A stretch of 64,000 bases of DNA from Typhlomys cinereus (lineage: Eukaryota > Chordata > Mammalia > Rodentia > Platacanthomyidae): NCBI GenBank assembly GCA_023101885.1, contig JALPQD010000089.1:4511087-4575086 (forward strand), written 5' to 3'. Each line of letters opens with the position of its first letter. Positions within the stretch are counted from its first letter, which is position 1. This document shows, one piece after another, positions 50,163 to 61,105 of this stretch. The notes under the pieces were generated by a model that saw only the letters and a list, made by a program, of their open reading frames with translations, searched no databases and was not told the origin of the DNA. The translations under genes and the position numbers were made by a program.

Positions 50163-53100
50163 TTACATAGATTTATCTTTGAGTGTCTCAAGGTGGGCTG
50201 GGTCGGTTTGGTAATAGGAGCTATCTATTAGGGAATACATACGGCGCTTAATTTTATGGGTCTGGGATACTTCACTTAATATAACTGTTTCTAATGACAT
50301 CCATTTCCCTGCAAATTCCAGTAATTCATCATTTTTGATGGCTGAGTAGTACTCCATTGTATAGATGTACCACTGTTTCCTTATCCACTCGTCAACTGTT
50401 GGACATTTGGGTTGATTCCATGACTTTGCTATTGTAAACAATGCTGCTATGAACATGGTCGTGCTTGTTATCGAGGTGAACCTCTGCTGCATGGGGGGTT
50501 ATTTCCAAAAGTGGAATCGCAGGGTCATATGGCATTTCAATCTATAGTTTCTTTAAGAATCTCCAGACGGCTCGCCAGAGTGGCCCTATGAGCCTGCATT
50601 CTCACTAGCAATGTAGGAGAGTTCCCCTCTCTCCACATCCTCTCCAACGTTTGTTGTTGTTTGTATTGTGGATTTTTGCCATCCTGACCGAGGTGAGATG
50701 ATATCTCAGGGAAGTTTTGATTTGCATTTCCCTGATGGCTAAGGAAGTGGAGCATTTTTTAAGATATTTGTTAGACATTTTAATTTCATCCCTAGTAAAG
50801 TTTCTTTTAAGTTCCAGGGCCCATTTTTTAATTGGGCCATTAGTTTCCTTGGTGTTTATTTTTCTAAGTTCTTTGTGCACTCTGGACAGCAGAGCTCTAT
50901 CAGATATGTGGTTAGTGAAGATTTTCTCCCATTCTGTGGGTTGTCTTTGAGCTCGTGTTACAATCTCTTTATCTGAACAGAAGCTCTTTAATTTCACAAG
51001 ATCCCAACTGTTGAGAGTTGGTAGCAGTGACTGTGCCATTGGATGTCTGTTTCAGAAATGTTGGCCTAGCCCAATCAGCTCGAGGGAGTTCCCTACCCTT
51101 TCAACTATGGTTTTTATAGTCTCTGGCCTGATATCAAGGTCTTTGATCCATTTGGATTAATTCTTGTACATGGTGACAGGTATGGGTCCAGTTTTTATCT
51201 TCTGCATGTGGAGATCCCGTTTTGCCAGCACCATTTGTTGAAGATACTGTTCTTTTTCCATTGGATTCTTTGGGCCCCTTTGTCAAAGATCAAATGGCTG
51301 TATTTTTGTGGGCTTATATCTGGGTCTTCAAGCCTTATCTATTGATCTGTGTGTCTATTTTGGAGCCAGTACCAGGCTATTTTTATAACTATGGATTTGT
51401 AGTATAGACTAAGGTTTGGTATGGTGATACTTCGACCAGTGTTTTTGTTACTCAGGATTGTCTTTGCTATCCTGGATCTTTTGTGCCTCCATATGAACTT
51501 TGAGATTGTTTGGTCAACTTCTTTGAAGAATTGCTTTGGGATTTTAATTAGTATAGCAATGAATTTGTATATTGCCTTTGATAGGATCATTATTTTTACG
51601 ATGTTGATTTTGCCAATCCAGGAACATGGGAGGTCTTTCCACCTTCTGGTGTCTTCTTCAATTTCTTTCTTTAGGGTTTTAAAGTTTTCATTGTAAAGGT
51701 CTTTTACCTTCCTGGTTAGGTTTATACTAAGGTATTTCATTTTTTTAGGGGCTATTGTAAATGGGATTGAGTCTCTCAGGGCTTTTTCACTTCTTTCATT
51801 CTGGGCATATAGGAAGGCCACTGATTTTTGTACATTCATTTTGTATCCTGCCACCCTGCTGAACTTCTGTATTAGTTCCAGGAGCTTCCTGGTGGTGTTT
51901 TTGGGATCATTCAGCTATAGGATAATATCGTCTGCAAATAGAGATAACTTGACTTCTTCCTTGCCGAGTTGAATCCCTTTTATGTCCCTTTCTTGTCTTA
52001 TGGCTTCAGCTAAGACTTCAAGTACAGTATTGAAAAGAAGTGGTGACAGTGGACAGCCTTGTCTAGTTCCTGATCGAAGTGGGAATGCTTCAAGTTTTTC
52101 CCCATTGAGTATAATCTTTCTGTGGACTTGTTTACAGCTTTTATTATATTGATAAAGGTTCCTTCCATTCCAACCTTCTCTAGCATTTTGATCATAAAGG
52201 GCCGTTGAATTTTGTCAAAAACTTTTTCTGCATCTATCGAGAGTATCATGTGGTCTTGAACGTTGGACTGGTTTATATGGTGAATTACATTTATTGATTT
52301 GCATATGTTGAACTAACCTGTGTGCCTGGGATAAAGCCTACCTGATCCCCGTGAATGATCTTTTTGATATGTTTTTGAATCTGATTTGCTAAGACTTTAT
52401 TGAGAATCTTTGCATCTGTGTTCATCAGAGAGATTGGCCTATAGGTTTCCTTTTTAAGTGTATCTTTATTAGGTTTTGGGATTAAGACAATATTAGCTTC
52501 ATAGAAGGAATTTGGTAGTGTTCCTTCCTTTGCTATTTGGTGGAACAGTTTAAGGAGTATTGGTGTTATTAGCTCCTTAAATGTCTGGTAGAACTCTGTA
52601 CTAAATCCATCTGGTCCAGGACATTTTTGGTGGGAAGATTTGAGATTACTTTCTCAATTTCCTTATATGTTATAGGACTATTTAAATAATTCACAACTTC
52701 CTGATTCAATTTAGGTAAGTTGTGTTTACTTAGTAATTCATCTATCTCTTTTGTTGTCAAATTTACAAAGTATAAGTTTTTGAAATATGACATTATAATT
52801 CTCTGGATTTCTTGGGTATCAGTAGTGATAACTCGATATTCATTTCTAATTTTGTTAATTTGGGTTTTCTTTCTCTTGCTTTTGGTTAATCAATCTTGGG
52901 TGTATCAATCTTATTGATTTTTTCAAAGAACCAGCTTTTTGACTGGTTAATTTTCTCTATCATTTTCTTAATCTCAATTTCAGATATTTCTCCCCTTATT
53001 TTTGGTAATCTCCTCCCTTCTACTGCTTTTGGGATCTGATTGCTCTAGGTCTCTAAAGTTTTTAGCTGCATTGTTAATTTATTTATTTCTGATGTTTCCA

Positions 53101-54025
53101 TTTTTTTGATGTAGGCATTAAGTGGTATGAACTTACCTCTTAGGACAGCTTTCATTGTGTCCCAGAGATTTTGGTAAGTTGTGTTTTCATTATTGTTCAC
53201 TTTCAGGAAATCTTGAATTTCCTTTGCAATTTCTTCCTGAATCCAATTCTCATTCAGCATCATAGTGTTAAGTTTCCAGGAGTTAGTGTATTTTCTGTTG
53301 CTTGTTGTGTCATGGATGTCAAGCTTTAAGCTGTGGTAGTCTGATATGGTGTAGGCTAGAATTTCAACATTCCTGTATATGTGGAGATTCGTTTTGTGGC
53401 CCAATACGTGATCTATTTTGGAGAAAGTTCCGTGTGCTGCTGAAAAAAATGTGTATTCTTTGGTGCGTGGATGAAAAGTATGATAGAGATCTGTAAAGTC
53501 CATTTCTTTAAGGGTTTGATTAAGCTTCAAAGTATCTCTGTTAAGTTTTTTAGCTGTAGATCTATCCCATGTTGAGAGGGCGATATTAAAATCCCCAAGA
53601 ATTATCGTTTCGGGATTGATTTCTCGCTTTAGATGTTGTAGGGTTTGCTTAATGAATGTGGGAGGGGCCGTGTTGGGTGCATATATGTTCGGTATTGTGA
53701 AGTCTTCCTGGTGAATTGTACCTGTGACTAAAATGTAGTATCCATCCGTGTCTCTTATGATTTTCTTTGATTTGAAGTCCACTTTGTCCGATAGCATAAT
53801 GGTTACCCCTGCCTGTTTTCTGCTTACATTACCTTGTAGAATTGTTGACCAGCCTTTTATTTTGAGGGTGTGCCTATCTTTTGTGGTGAGATGGGTTTCC
53901 TGCAGTCAGCAGAGTGATGGATTGTGATTTTTAATCCAAGTTTGTAATCTGTGTCTCTTGATCAGTGAGTTAATTCCATTAACATTTAGTGTTATAATGG
54001 AGAAACTATTTTTAATTCCAGACAT
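50163..54025 (-). pseudogene. ORF2: LINE-1 ORF2 (endonuclease/reverse transcriptase), disrupted
   Basis: The frame starts with ATG at 54025-54023, 48 bp after the ancestral ORF1 stop, and ends at 50163. That is about 1,287 codons, close to the usual 1,275-1,281. The N-terminal apurinic endonuclease domain keeps LQETHL, GDFN and SKIDHV, but codon 230 reads Tyr (SDYH) where LINE-1 and other EEP nucleases have the catalytic His (SDH). The RT domain keeps motif A ([12 protein letters not shown], near 52.23 kb) and FADD (51927-51938). The C-terminal Cys-rich segment [10 protein letters not shown] is at about 50.61-50.64 kb. Lesions include a TGA at codon 40 (53908-53906), a TAG just after FADD (51917-51915) and a frameshift near 52.10-52.15 kb. 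The longest surviving open pieces are 53045-53797, 51339-51854, 50605-51039 and 50163-50492. Confidence 0.92.
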
Positions 54026-54073
54026 TTATTATGTTTAGTATTTTTTTAAGTATATTGCTTAGCTTTTAATGTG

Positions 54074-55138
54074 TCATACTTCCCTTCTGTTCTCCTGGAT
54101 ATGCCTGTTTTTTTCTTCACACTTGAGTATCATTTCTAGCATTTTTTGAAGGCCTGGTTCGGTGGACATGTATCCCTTCAAGTTGTCTTTGTGCTAGAAG
54201 ATTTTTCTTTCTCCCTCGATCATGACGGATAGTTTTGCAGGGTAAATCAGCCTCGGTTGACATTTTTGCTCATTCAATACTTGAAGTATGTCTCTCCAAG
54301 CTCTTCTTGCTTTTACTGTTTCAACTGAGAAGTCATTTGTTATTTTAATAGGTTTACCTTTAAAAGTGTCTTGTTTTTTCTCCCTTGAAGCTCTCAGCAC
54401 CATTTCTTTATCTTGAATGTGGAGTGTTTTAAATATTATTTGCTGTGGCGAGTTTCTGTTTTGGTTGTATCTGTTTGGGGTGCGGAATGCCTCTTGTATA
54501 TGTATGGGCCTCTCTTTTTTTAGATGAGGAAAGTTTTCCTTGATGATCTTTAGAAAAATTTCCTCAAGGGTGGTATTTTGAGATTCTTGCTCTGGTATTC
54601 CATGAATACGCATGTTGGGCTTCTTCAGGGTGTCCCATATCTCTTGGATATTTCTCTCAAATATCTTTTTGGCTTTAACGACCTCTTCCATTGAGCTGGT
54701 TAATACTCCCACTTTATCTTCAAGGTCTGAAATTCTGTTTTCTGCTTCATTAGTTCTGCTGATAAGACTCTCTGTGGAGTTCTGGGTTGAAGATAACTTG
54801 TCTTTTAACTCAGTTGTAAACTCTGCTTGAGTCTGTTTTAACTGCTCTATGCCTGTTTTTGTTTCTTGCACGGTTTTTCTCACCTCCTCCAAGTGTTTGT
54901 TGTGTTCTTCTTCAAAGCGATTGATTTGGTTATTTAATTCCTCCCGGATTTCCTCTTTCATAGTATTGAACATGGTAATGATCATATTTTGAAAGTCATT
55001 ATCCTGGGTCAGTCTTTCTTGGCCATTTTCTGTAGGTTTGTTCTTGTTGGAGTCTAACATTATGGGATTAATTCCTTCAGTGGGAGATTTGTTTACTTGA
55101 GTGTTGTTTCTCATGGATTTGCACTTTGACTTTGGCAT
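54074..55138 (-). pseudogene. ORF1: LINE-1 ORF1 (RNA-binding chaperone), premature stop near the C-terminus
   Basis: The open frame 55138-54194 encodes 314 residues: a polar N-terminus (1-50), a coiled coil with trimerisation-type heptads (about 50-165), an RRM (about 173-260; MRIHGIPE, EAFRTPNR) and a C-terminal domain (ARRAW, PRLIYPAKL). A TAG at 54196-54194 stops it. In the same frame, 39 further codons with conserved C-terminal character run to TGA at 54076-54074, giving about 354 codons ancestrally. In the LINE-1 family, ORF1p forms trimers that coat LINE-1 RNA and act as a nucleic-acid chaperone in the cytoplasmic RNP. The truncated form lacks the end of the CTD and is probably impaired. 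No other frameshift is visible. Confidence 0.9.
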
Positions 55139-55415
55139 TGTCTTTTTAACTCTTAAGATCTTCTTTCAATTTCTATGCGTTTTTCACTGAACTGAATTAT
55201 TTGGCTTGGGGTTCTGGGGGTCGGCAGGGACGGAGCTTACCTAGATCGTGGTGAGTCCTGGCTGGACTGCGCACGTCCCATCAGGTGGAGTGGGGAAAAA
55301 GAGGATGGGGCGTCGGAGGAGCGCTATTTAACCTGGGGGGGGGTGCTGGGGCGGGCCCAGGCGCAGCGGGTTCTCCTCCCCGGCCCTGCACGGCTCCGGC
55401 TCAGGCTGGCTGGTC
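55139..55415 (-). promoter_or_regulatory. LINE-1 5' UTR / internal promoter region, short
   Basis: About 277 bp upstream of ORF1. The distal ~210 bp (55205-55415) are GC- and CpG-rich ('ggggcgtcggaggagcgct', 'gggcgggcccaggcgcagc') with a G9-10 run near 55337. In LINE-1s this segment holds the RNA polymerase II promoter. It is short compared with mouse or human LINE-1 5' UTRs, so the copy may be slightly 5'-truncated or the family may have a short UTR. The junction with the TSD is clean. Confidence 0.75.
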
Positions 55416-55430
55416 GAAATTTTCATAAAT
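55416..55430. repeat. LINE-1 target-site duplication, right copy
   Basis: An exact copy of 49135-49149. Confidence 0.95.
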
Positions 55431-56610
55431 ATTATCAGATAACAGATTCTCTATCTCTCTGTGTGCATGCATTTTGTAATGAAAAAATGAAAGCTTAAAG
55501 TACTCAAATAAATCAAATAATTCTTTTAAGAACATATTGTTGCTGTTGGATGGATTACATGTTGGATAATAGCAAACATAACACTACAGATTACTCTCAA
55601 TCACTAAATCACAGGGCATTTAACCAAAACCTATAAGATGTTTTGCATAATTTCCATATTCTCTAAATATACTACTAGAAAACTGAACATTCTAATAATA
55701 TGATTTTATTTATTATTGATTTAATCATTTAAGAGCTCAACTTTCTACACTGATGCTTGCATCAGGAAATGATGCCTTGTGGATTTTGGTGCTCAACTCT
55801 TTTGTTGACTAAATCCCATAAATTTAAGGTCAGAATTTATAATAGCAAGACCCATTTTGTGATTTTATCAAGAAAAATGCAAATGAATAACCACAACATT
55901 TATACAATTGAATGGAACCATCTTACTTTTTAAAGTAAATTTTCTTATTTCTTAATGTATTCATTAAAGCAAAGTTTAAATACAATTTTTCAGAGGAATG
56001 CCAGGAAAGACATGTGAAGAAAAGACATAGAAATACAACACAAAAAAGACTTAAGATCAGATTGTAAATGTGTTTTTAGTATTGTCTGCTTACAAAATAG
56101 TGGCTTTCATTATCATAATTTCATTTATATAATGAGTTTTATTCATATTCATCATCCTGATGGAAACACAGAGTTTTGCAAGTTAAAAATAAACTGATTT
56201 TGATTCTTTTATTGTTAAAATTGGTATGGTTACTGACATGAACAGGAATCATGAGTATTCAGTAATTTTAATCTAACACTTGAAACAGAGATAATCAATA
56301 ATAATTTAAGGTATTTAAAATAGGGGATTATCAAATTTAGCTAAAAATAACCAAGAGTATGATATTATCAATCTGTTGAGGCTTAGAGAATGTGATTAAT
56401 GCATCCATATTTACCAGAATTAGGAAGCGATGTGATAGGGGATTGAGTTCAAATTCATAATGGTACATTACTCACTTTTCTTACAGTAGTAATTCCCATA
56501 CTCTTCTGACTTGTCTGAACACAACACAATGAGCACTTTTTATTTTTAAAATGTATTGCTGAATCCCCTAGGTCATTCATTCCAAATTGCTGATAGTTAT
56601 ATATATATAT
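55431..56610. other. unassigned AT-rich sequence
   Basis: No gene or repeat family recognised. Confidence 0.45.
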
Positions 56611-56611
56611 A

Positions 56612-56700
56612 TTTTTTTTGAGACTTAATCCAGTATAGTTTAGGCAGCTGTTGATTGACCAATTGGCCAAGAAAGATCCTGAACTTCTTTTTCTTTTAGG
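56612..56700 (-). repeat. B1-like fragment (minus)
   Basis: A T run followed by 'tttgagacttaatccagtat' and 'agaaagatcctgaacttctt'. It matches the reverse complement of rodent B1 weakly. It is old or truncated. Confidence 0.4.
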
Positions 56701-56719
56701 ACATTCATGTGTGTATATT

Positions 56720-57097
56720 CATGTAGGGATCTGTCCAAGAGGGCACTTGACTGTGTGTGCCTTTGGATGACCAAGACTGACATTGGGAATTATCCTGGAT
56801 GATATTAAATCCTTATTGCTTTGCATTAGTGTTTCCCACACTCTATCTTCAGGGCTGGAGTTATAGACATTTGCTATTTGTGCCCAGCATTTTTACATGG
56901 GATCTGAATGTAGGTCTTTTTTGAAGACAAAAGCTTTATTCCCTGAACCATCTTTTGCCTCTGATCCCCCTGCTTCTATCATGTGTGTGTTATAATAATA
57001 GGCATGGTTTACGTGGCATTGGGGAGTCAAATTCAACTCTTCACCCATGGAAGGCGAATTCTCTACCAACTAACCTATATCCCTGGTCCTGCTAATT
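56720..57097 (-). repeat. SINE remnants, B3/B4-like (minus), two adjacent
   Basis: 56740-56965 contains 'actgtgtgtgcctttggatg', 'tacatgggatctgaatgtag' and 'ttattccctgaaccatcttt', a tRNA-derived SINE in reverse. 56968-57097 contains 'gcattggggagtcaaattc' and 'gcgaattctctaccaactaa', a second SINE end. Confidence 0.5.
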
Positions 57098-58520
57098 GCT
57101 TTATATGTTGAGAAATTCCAGACGTTGTTGATCTCTGCCTTTTTACCACACACCCATATGTTGAAAAACTAAGGGGTTACAGAAGAATGTTATGGAATAG
57201 AAACAATATTGGTCTTGATAACTCAGTAGTCAGCCTATTCATAGCCTAGACTTGGTATCAATTTTCTGCCTCAGACCTTGAGACTTTATCTTTTATTTTT
57301 TTCCATAATTCTCTTTTAAAGTGTGATTTTTTTTTGTAACTGATGATATTTTCACTACTCTGTAGTATTATTTTTTTTCCTGGAATTCCTCCACTTATTT
57401 TCCTTTCTGTTGTTTTTTTCAGTTTTTCCCCTGAGGATTAGTTTTAAAGCTGTCAAAGCAGAAATCACGTATGTCCTACAAATCTATTTTGATCAAATGT
57501 GTTTTCACAGTCCTGAAGTCCAAAGAGAACAAAGCTCCTTCCACAGACACACAGTTTGAACACAGTTTCTTCCTGACCTTCCGTCTCAAGCTGAGCCCAG
57601 AAAGTGGAGTCCAGTAGACAGTCATTGGATAGTTAGAGCCCTCCCCATTTCAAGCCCTCTGCAGGTATTTTGGTCTCCAGCACTGGGTGAAGCTGAGTTT
57701 TTCTTTTCCTGCAGCACAGTGTCTGTGATTGGCTTCCCACTCTGAATGGATCATTGACTGTTACCTGCTTTCTGCCCCATTCTTTGCTTTGACCTCTATG
57801 TTCCCCTATCAGTTCTTGCCAAAAGCCTGGACCATGATAGGTCCAGTGAACACTGTTGGGTGTTCTTCAGATTCAACTCCATGATGGAATATTTCACTTC
57901 CTAAATTACCATGCTGCTGTACACATTCATACTAAGCTTCTGTCTTTGCATTCAAGCTTACTTCACAAGACATTGGGGTTGTATACAGTCTGGTTTTCTG
58001 CATAGGTGCATAGCAATTTACCTTTAGACAGAATGATAGGAAGACTGTGAGATTCAAGATGGACTCAAAGTTAAATTTCCCAGGAGTAACTTGACTCTAA
58101 AACATGTCAACTATGTAAAAATGGGAGGATGTGGTTAAATTCTTCAAGTCTCTGTGTCCCACAGCCTATAAATAAGGGGAAAAACAATATTGATGTCCTA
58201 GACTTTAATGAGTGCTAAATGAGACAAATTACATTCCACTCATTACTAGTTCATAATAGGTTTTATAACACTCTTATTTTCCCTCGTTTACAAATTCTAC
58301 CAAAAGTCCTGCAGATTCTTTGTCATAACAACAAAGTAGAATAATCCATGTGTATTCCTGAAAAAAGCAAAGAGATTTAGTAAAGAAAAATACCTTGTTC
58401 ATGAGTCACTGTTGCCCATAATACAAGCAAGCTAAAACCAAATCTGTTTGTAATCCATATTTAATATCCTAAAAACTTATTAATCTTTCCCTTTTATAGC
58501 AAGTAGGTTTCTTTTGTCTA
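57098..58520. other. unassigned sequence
   Basis: No supported gene. The part at about 57.5-57.95 kb is less AT-rich than its surroundings and free of recognisable SINE or LINE sequence. It could be an unrecognised LTR or a non-coding unique segment. There are no long open frames. Confidence 0.4.
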
Positions 58521-58524
58521 CATT

Positions 58525-58598
58525 TTCAATGTCACATTATGTAACCCTGGACTATTGGTTGGAACTCACTCTGTGACTAGGTTAACTATGTTTCTATC

Positions 58599-58683
<85 letters not shown>

Positions 58684-58845
58684 AAAATGCTTCACTATGA
58701 CACACATGTTGTCAGAAGACAACTTTTTGAATTGGGTTCTCTCTTTCCACCATGTGAGTTCCAGGAAAGGAGCTCAGAACTAAAGTCTTCAGATTTGTGC
58801 TCGGGTAACTTTTCCTGCTGAGGTATCTCACTAGCCACTAAGTTG
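58525..58845 (-). repeat. B1/B4-like SINE with (TA)n(GA)n in the middle (minus)
   Basis: 58530-58590 ('tatgtaaccctggactattg', 'ggaactcactctgtgacta') is B1-like in reverse. (TA)n at 58601-58643 joins (GA)n at 58643-58679. 58700-58840 ('gaagacaactttttgaattg', 'ctttccaccatgtgagttcc') is a second SINE part, as at 33.95 kb. Confidence 0.6.
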
Positions 58846-59227
58846 ACCTCTAATCAGTGGTGTTCTCCCTACCTTGCTTCCCTAGAGCTGAGATGACAGT
58901 CATGCATCTGCATTACTTGTTCAGATGTATTCCCATGGTATGTAAAATACATCTCTGGTTTTATTTTATTTTGGCGTAATAATAAAAATTTGTAACTATA
59001 GCATGATATAAACAAAAACAGAGGCTAATAGGGGATTATAGAAAAAATTGCTAAGTGTTTGTTCTATTTTGTATTGCTTTAGCCTGCTCTACAGTGTCCT
59101 CTGTAATTTGAGGGTCTGCTTGTTATTTTCTACATTTATTTACTGGTGTGTCATGCCTTATATTTCACACTCTCAAAATTTAATTGATATATGTTCTTTA
59201 TTCTCTATCTTATTTTGTTCCCCTTTT

Positions 59228-59242
59228 TATTATTTTTATTCA

Positions 59243-59278
<36 letters not shown>

Positions 59279-59488
59279 ACCACAGGCAAATTCAGGAACC
59301 ACCATGGACCGCCTCCACATCCTCCTTGTTTACTCTGCCCCGGGATTCACAGGCTCCGCCCTACCAGGACTAGAAGTGCAGGACACCTCTGCTTCCACCT
59401 GGCATCTATACTTGGGGTCTAGGATCCGAACTCAGGACCTTCCGCCTGCAAAGCAGAGGCTTAACTCCTGAGCCACCTCTCCAGCTCC
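59228..59488 (-). repeat. young B2-superfamily SINE (minus) with perfect 13-bp TSD
   Basis: On its own strand it starts 'ggagctggagaggtggctca', carries the B-box region 'gagttcggatcctag' and shares 'ggtagggcggagcctgtgaa' with the 36.6-kb copy. It ends in (CA)n, seen as (TG)n at 59244-59276. A perfect TSD 'ttgttcccctttt' lies at 59215-59227 and 59489-59501. Open frames on the plus strand here are SINE artefacts. Confidence 0.85.
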
Positions 59489-59501
59489 TTGTTCCCCTTT
59501 T

Positions 59502-60299
59502 GAATAATGCTTATTTTGTAGATGTAACCATCTATCTTAAGCATAAGATATTGACAAAAGAGTCTATGTTTACTCATCTCTAGCCTTCAATGCCCTCGTC
59601 AGTCCTCACAGAGCAGGTATCCAATGAGATAATTCTATTTACATTCTAGTTTTCACTTATTAGTAGTATTAGTTTAATCCGATAGTACATAAAGCACTGG
59701 ATTGTGCTTTATGTACATATGGGCCATATGTTCTTCTAATATATTCTTTCCTCTCACTAGGTGTTACTTTAGTTGCTATTGAGTAATATGTTAAGTGTTG
59801 AATTTCACCATATTTAAGGAACATCTATTTGGCTTTCTGAAATTGTTTAAGCACTGATAAAACTAGAAGAAAAATATGCTGTAATAACTGAAACTTTGCA
59901 ATGCTTCTGTCTAAAGAGAACTGGAAGTCTTATATGATAAACCTTTGAAATTTGAGGTTGAAGTTTTGATTATTAGAGGAATGAAACTTCCTATAGTTAT
60001 TTAAAAGTTTATCATTCATATATGCTAATAGAGAATATTATGTTTGAAATTATGTCTGCTAGGAGAGACAAAAGTAGAAAGATAGATAATTATTATACAA
60101 TAAGTAGATAGAAAGAAGGATATGATTAATAAATAGATGATGGATAAATAATAGGTAAATTAGAAGGATTTTTTCTTGGACAATTTCATATATGTATATA
60201 CTGATCTTCTTTTTCATTTTCACTTTATTGTGCTACCTCATTCCTCCCCCTTCTCCCACTGAGAATTTTCTTCCCAACGGACTTCCTTCTTGCTTATAT

Positions 60300-60349
<50 letters not shown>

Positions 60350-60475
60350 TGTGTATGCATTTGGTGTCTTCTCAGATTGACAGAAGCTATCTACTTTACC
60401 ATGTGCTTGGTTGCTTCCTGTAACATAGGTAATGTATCAGGGCGACCTTCATTAACCCTCTACCTATATTAACCA
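59502..60475. other. unassigned sequence with (GT)n at 60300-60346
   Basis: AT-rich sequence with a pure GT array at 60300-60346. Nothing else recognisable. Confidence 0.5.
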
Positions 60476-60479
60476 TCAA

Positions 60480-60663
60480 TATCTGCTCAGATGGATTAGG
60501 TCATATGAGCACTTCCTCTATCTGTGATGCAATGGTGATGATCCCAGTCATGAAAAGTTTATGCCATTAAAGCAATTACACGGTATGCTCATGGGTATAT
60601 TGGACTTATGTACAGAAGACACTGTTTGATGATCTTTTTTCCCCACCCTTTGATTCTTACATT
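60480..60663 (-). repeat. old LINE-1 3' UTR (Lx-like, minus), left part
   Basis: 'cacggtatgctcatgg', 'gaagacactgtttgatgatc' and 'gattcttacattcttttgtc' match the same Lx-type 3' UTR region seen at 3.7-4.0 kb. It continues after the insertion at 61051-61105 ('gatgttctttgagtcttgg'). Confidence 0.5.
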
Positions 60664-60677
60664 CTTTTGTCCCTCTT

Positions 60678-61036
60678 CTTTTTTTTTTTATTTTGCTGTA
60701 TGGGGGGTTATTCCCAGTGGAATAGCAGGGTCATATGGCATTTCAATCTTTAACCTCCTTAAGAATCTCCAGATGGCTCGCTAGAGTGGTTGTATAAGCC
60801 TGCATTCCCACCAGCAATGTAGGAGAGTTCCCCTCTCTCCACATCCTCTCCAGCATTTGTTGTTTGTATTGTGGATTTTTGCCATCCTGACCAGGGTGAG
60901 ATGATATCTCAGGGAAGTTTTGATTTGCATTTCCCTGATGGCTAAGAAGTGGAACATTTTTTAAGATATTTGTTAGACATTTTAATTTCATCCTGGGTAA
61001 AGTTTCTTTTAAGTTCCAGGGCCCATTTTTCAATTG
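60678..61036 (-). pseudogene. LINE-1 ORF2 fragment, 5'- and 3'-truncated, A-tailed, with 14-bp TSD
   Basis: About 340 bp match 50490-50840 of the full-length LINE-1 (late ORF2, including the Cys-rich part), minus strand, with few differences. The last ~110 codons of ORF2 and the whole 3' UTR are absent. Instead the sequence runs into A-rich sequence (T run on the plus strand, 60679-60694). Flanks 60664-60677 and 61037-61050 are an exact 14-bp direct repeat 'cttttgtccctctt'. It therefore jumped as an RNA ending at an internal ORF2 position and landed in an older LINE-1 3' UTR. Confidence 0.85.
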
Positions 61037-61105
61037 CTTTTGTCCCTCTTTTGTGATGTTCTTTGAGTCTTGGTGGCGAGGGAAGTGAAGTGTTGGTGTG
61101 AAAAA

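Larger units (their letters stand above)
49150..55415 (-). mobile_element. L1: near full-length LINE-1 retrotransposon (minus), 6.27 kb
   Basis: The complete layout is present on the minus strand: a GC-rich 5' UTR, ORF1, a 48-bp spacer, ORF2, a 3' UTR with polypurine tract, and an A-rich tail. Perfect 15-bp TSDs flank it. The whole unit contrasts sharply with the AT-rich surroundings. ORF1 carries one premature stop, and ORF2 several stops and at least one frameshift, so the copy is not autonomous. The perfect TSD with few ORF1 lesions suggests a fairly recent insertion. ORF1p has the LINE-1 coiled-coil/RRM/CTD plan, but its N-terminal part is unlike mouse ORF1p, pointing to a lineage other than Mus. 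Confidence 0.95.

Noticed and set aside
57460..57950. Possible processed pseudogene or exon in a less AT-rich segment
   Set aside because: No open frame, poly(A) end or TSD could be shown, and no protein similarity was recognised.
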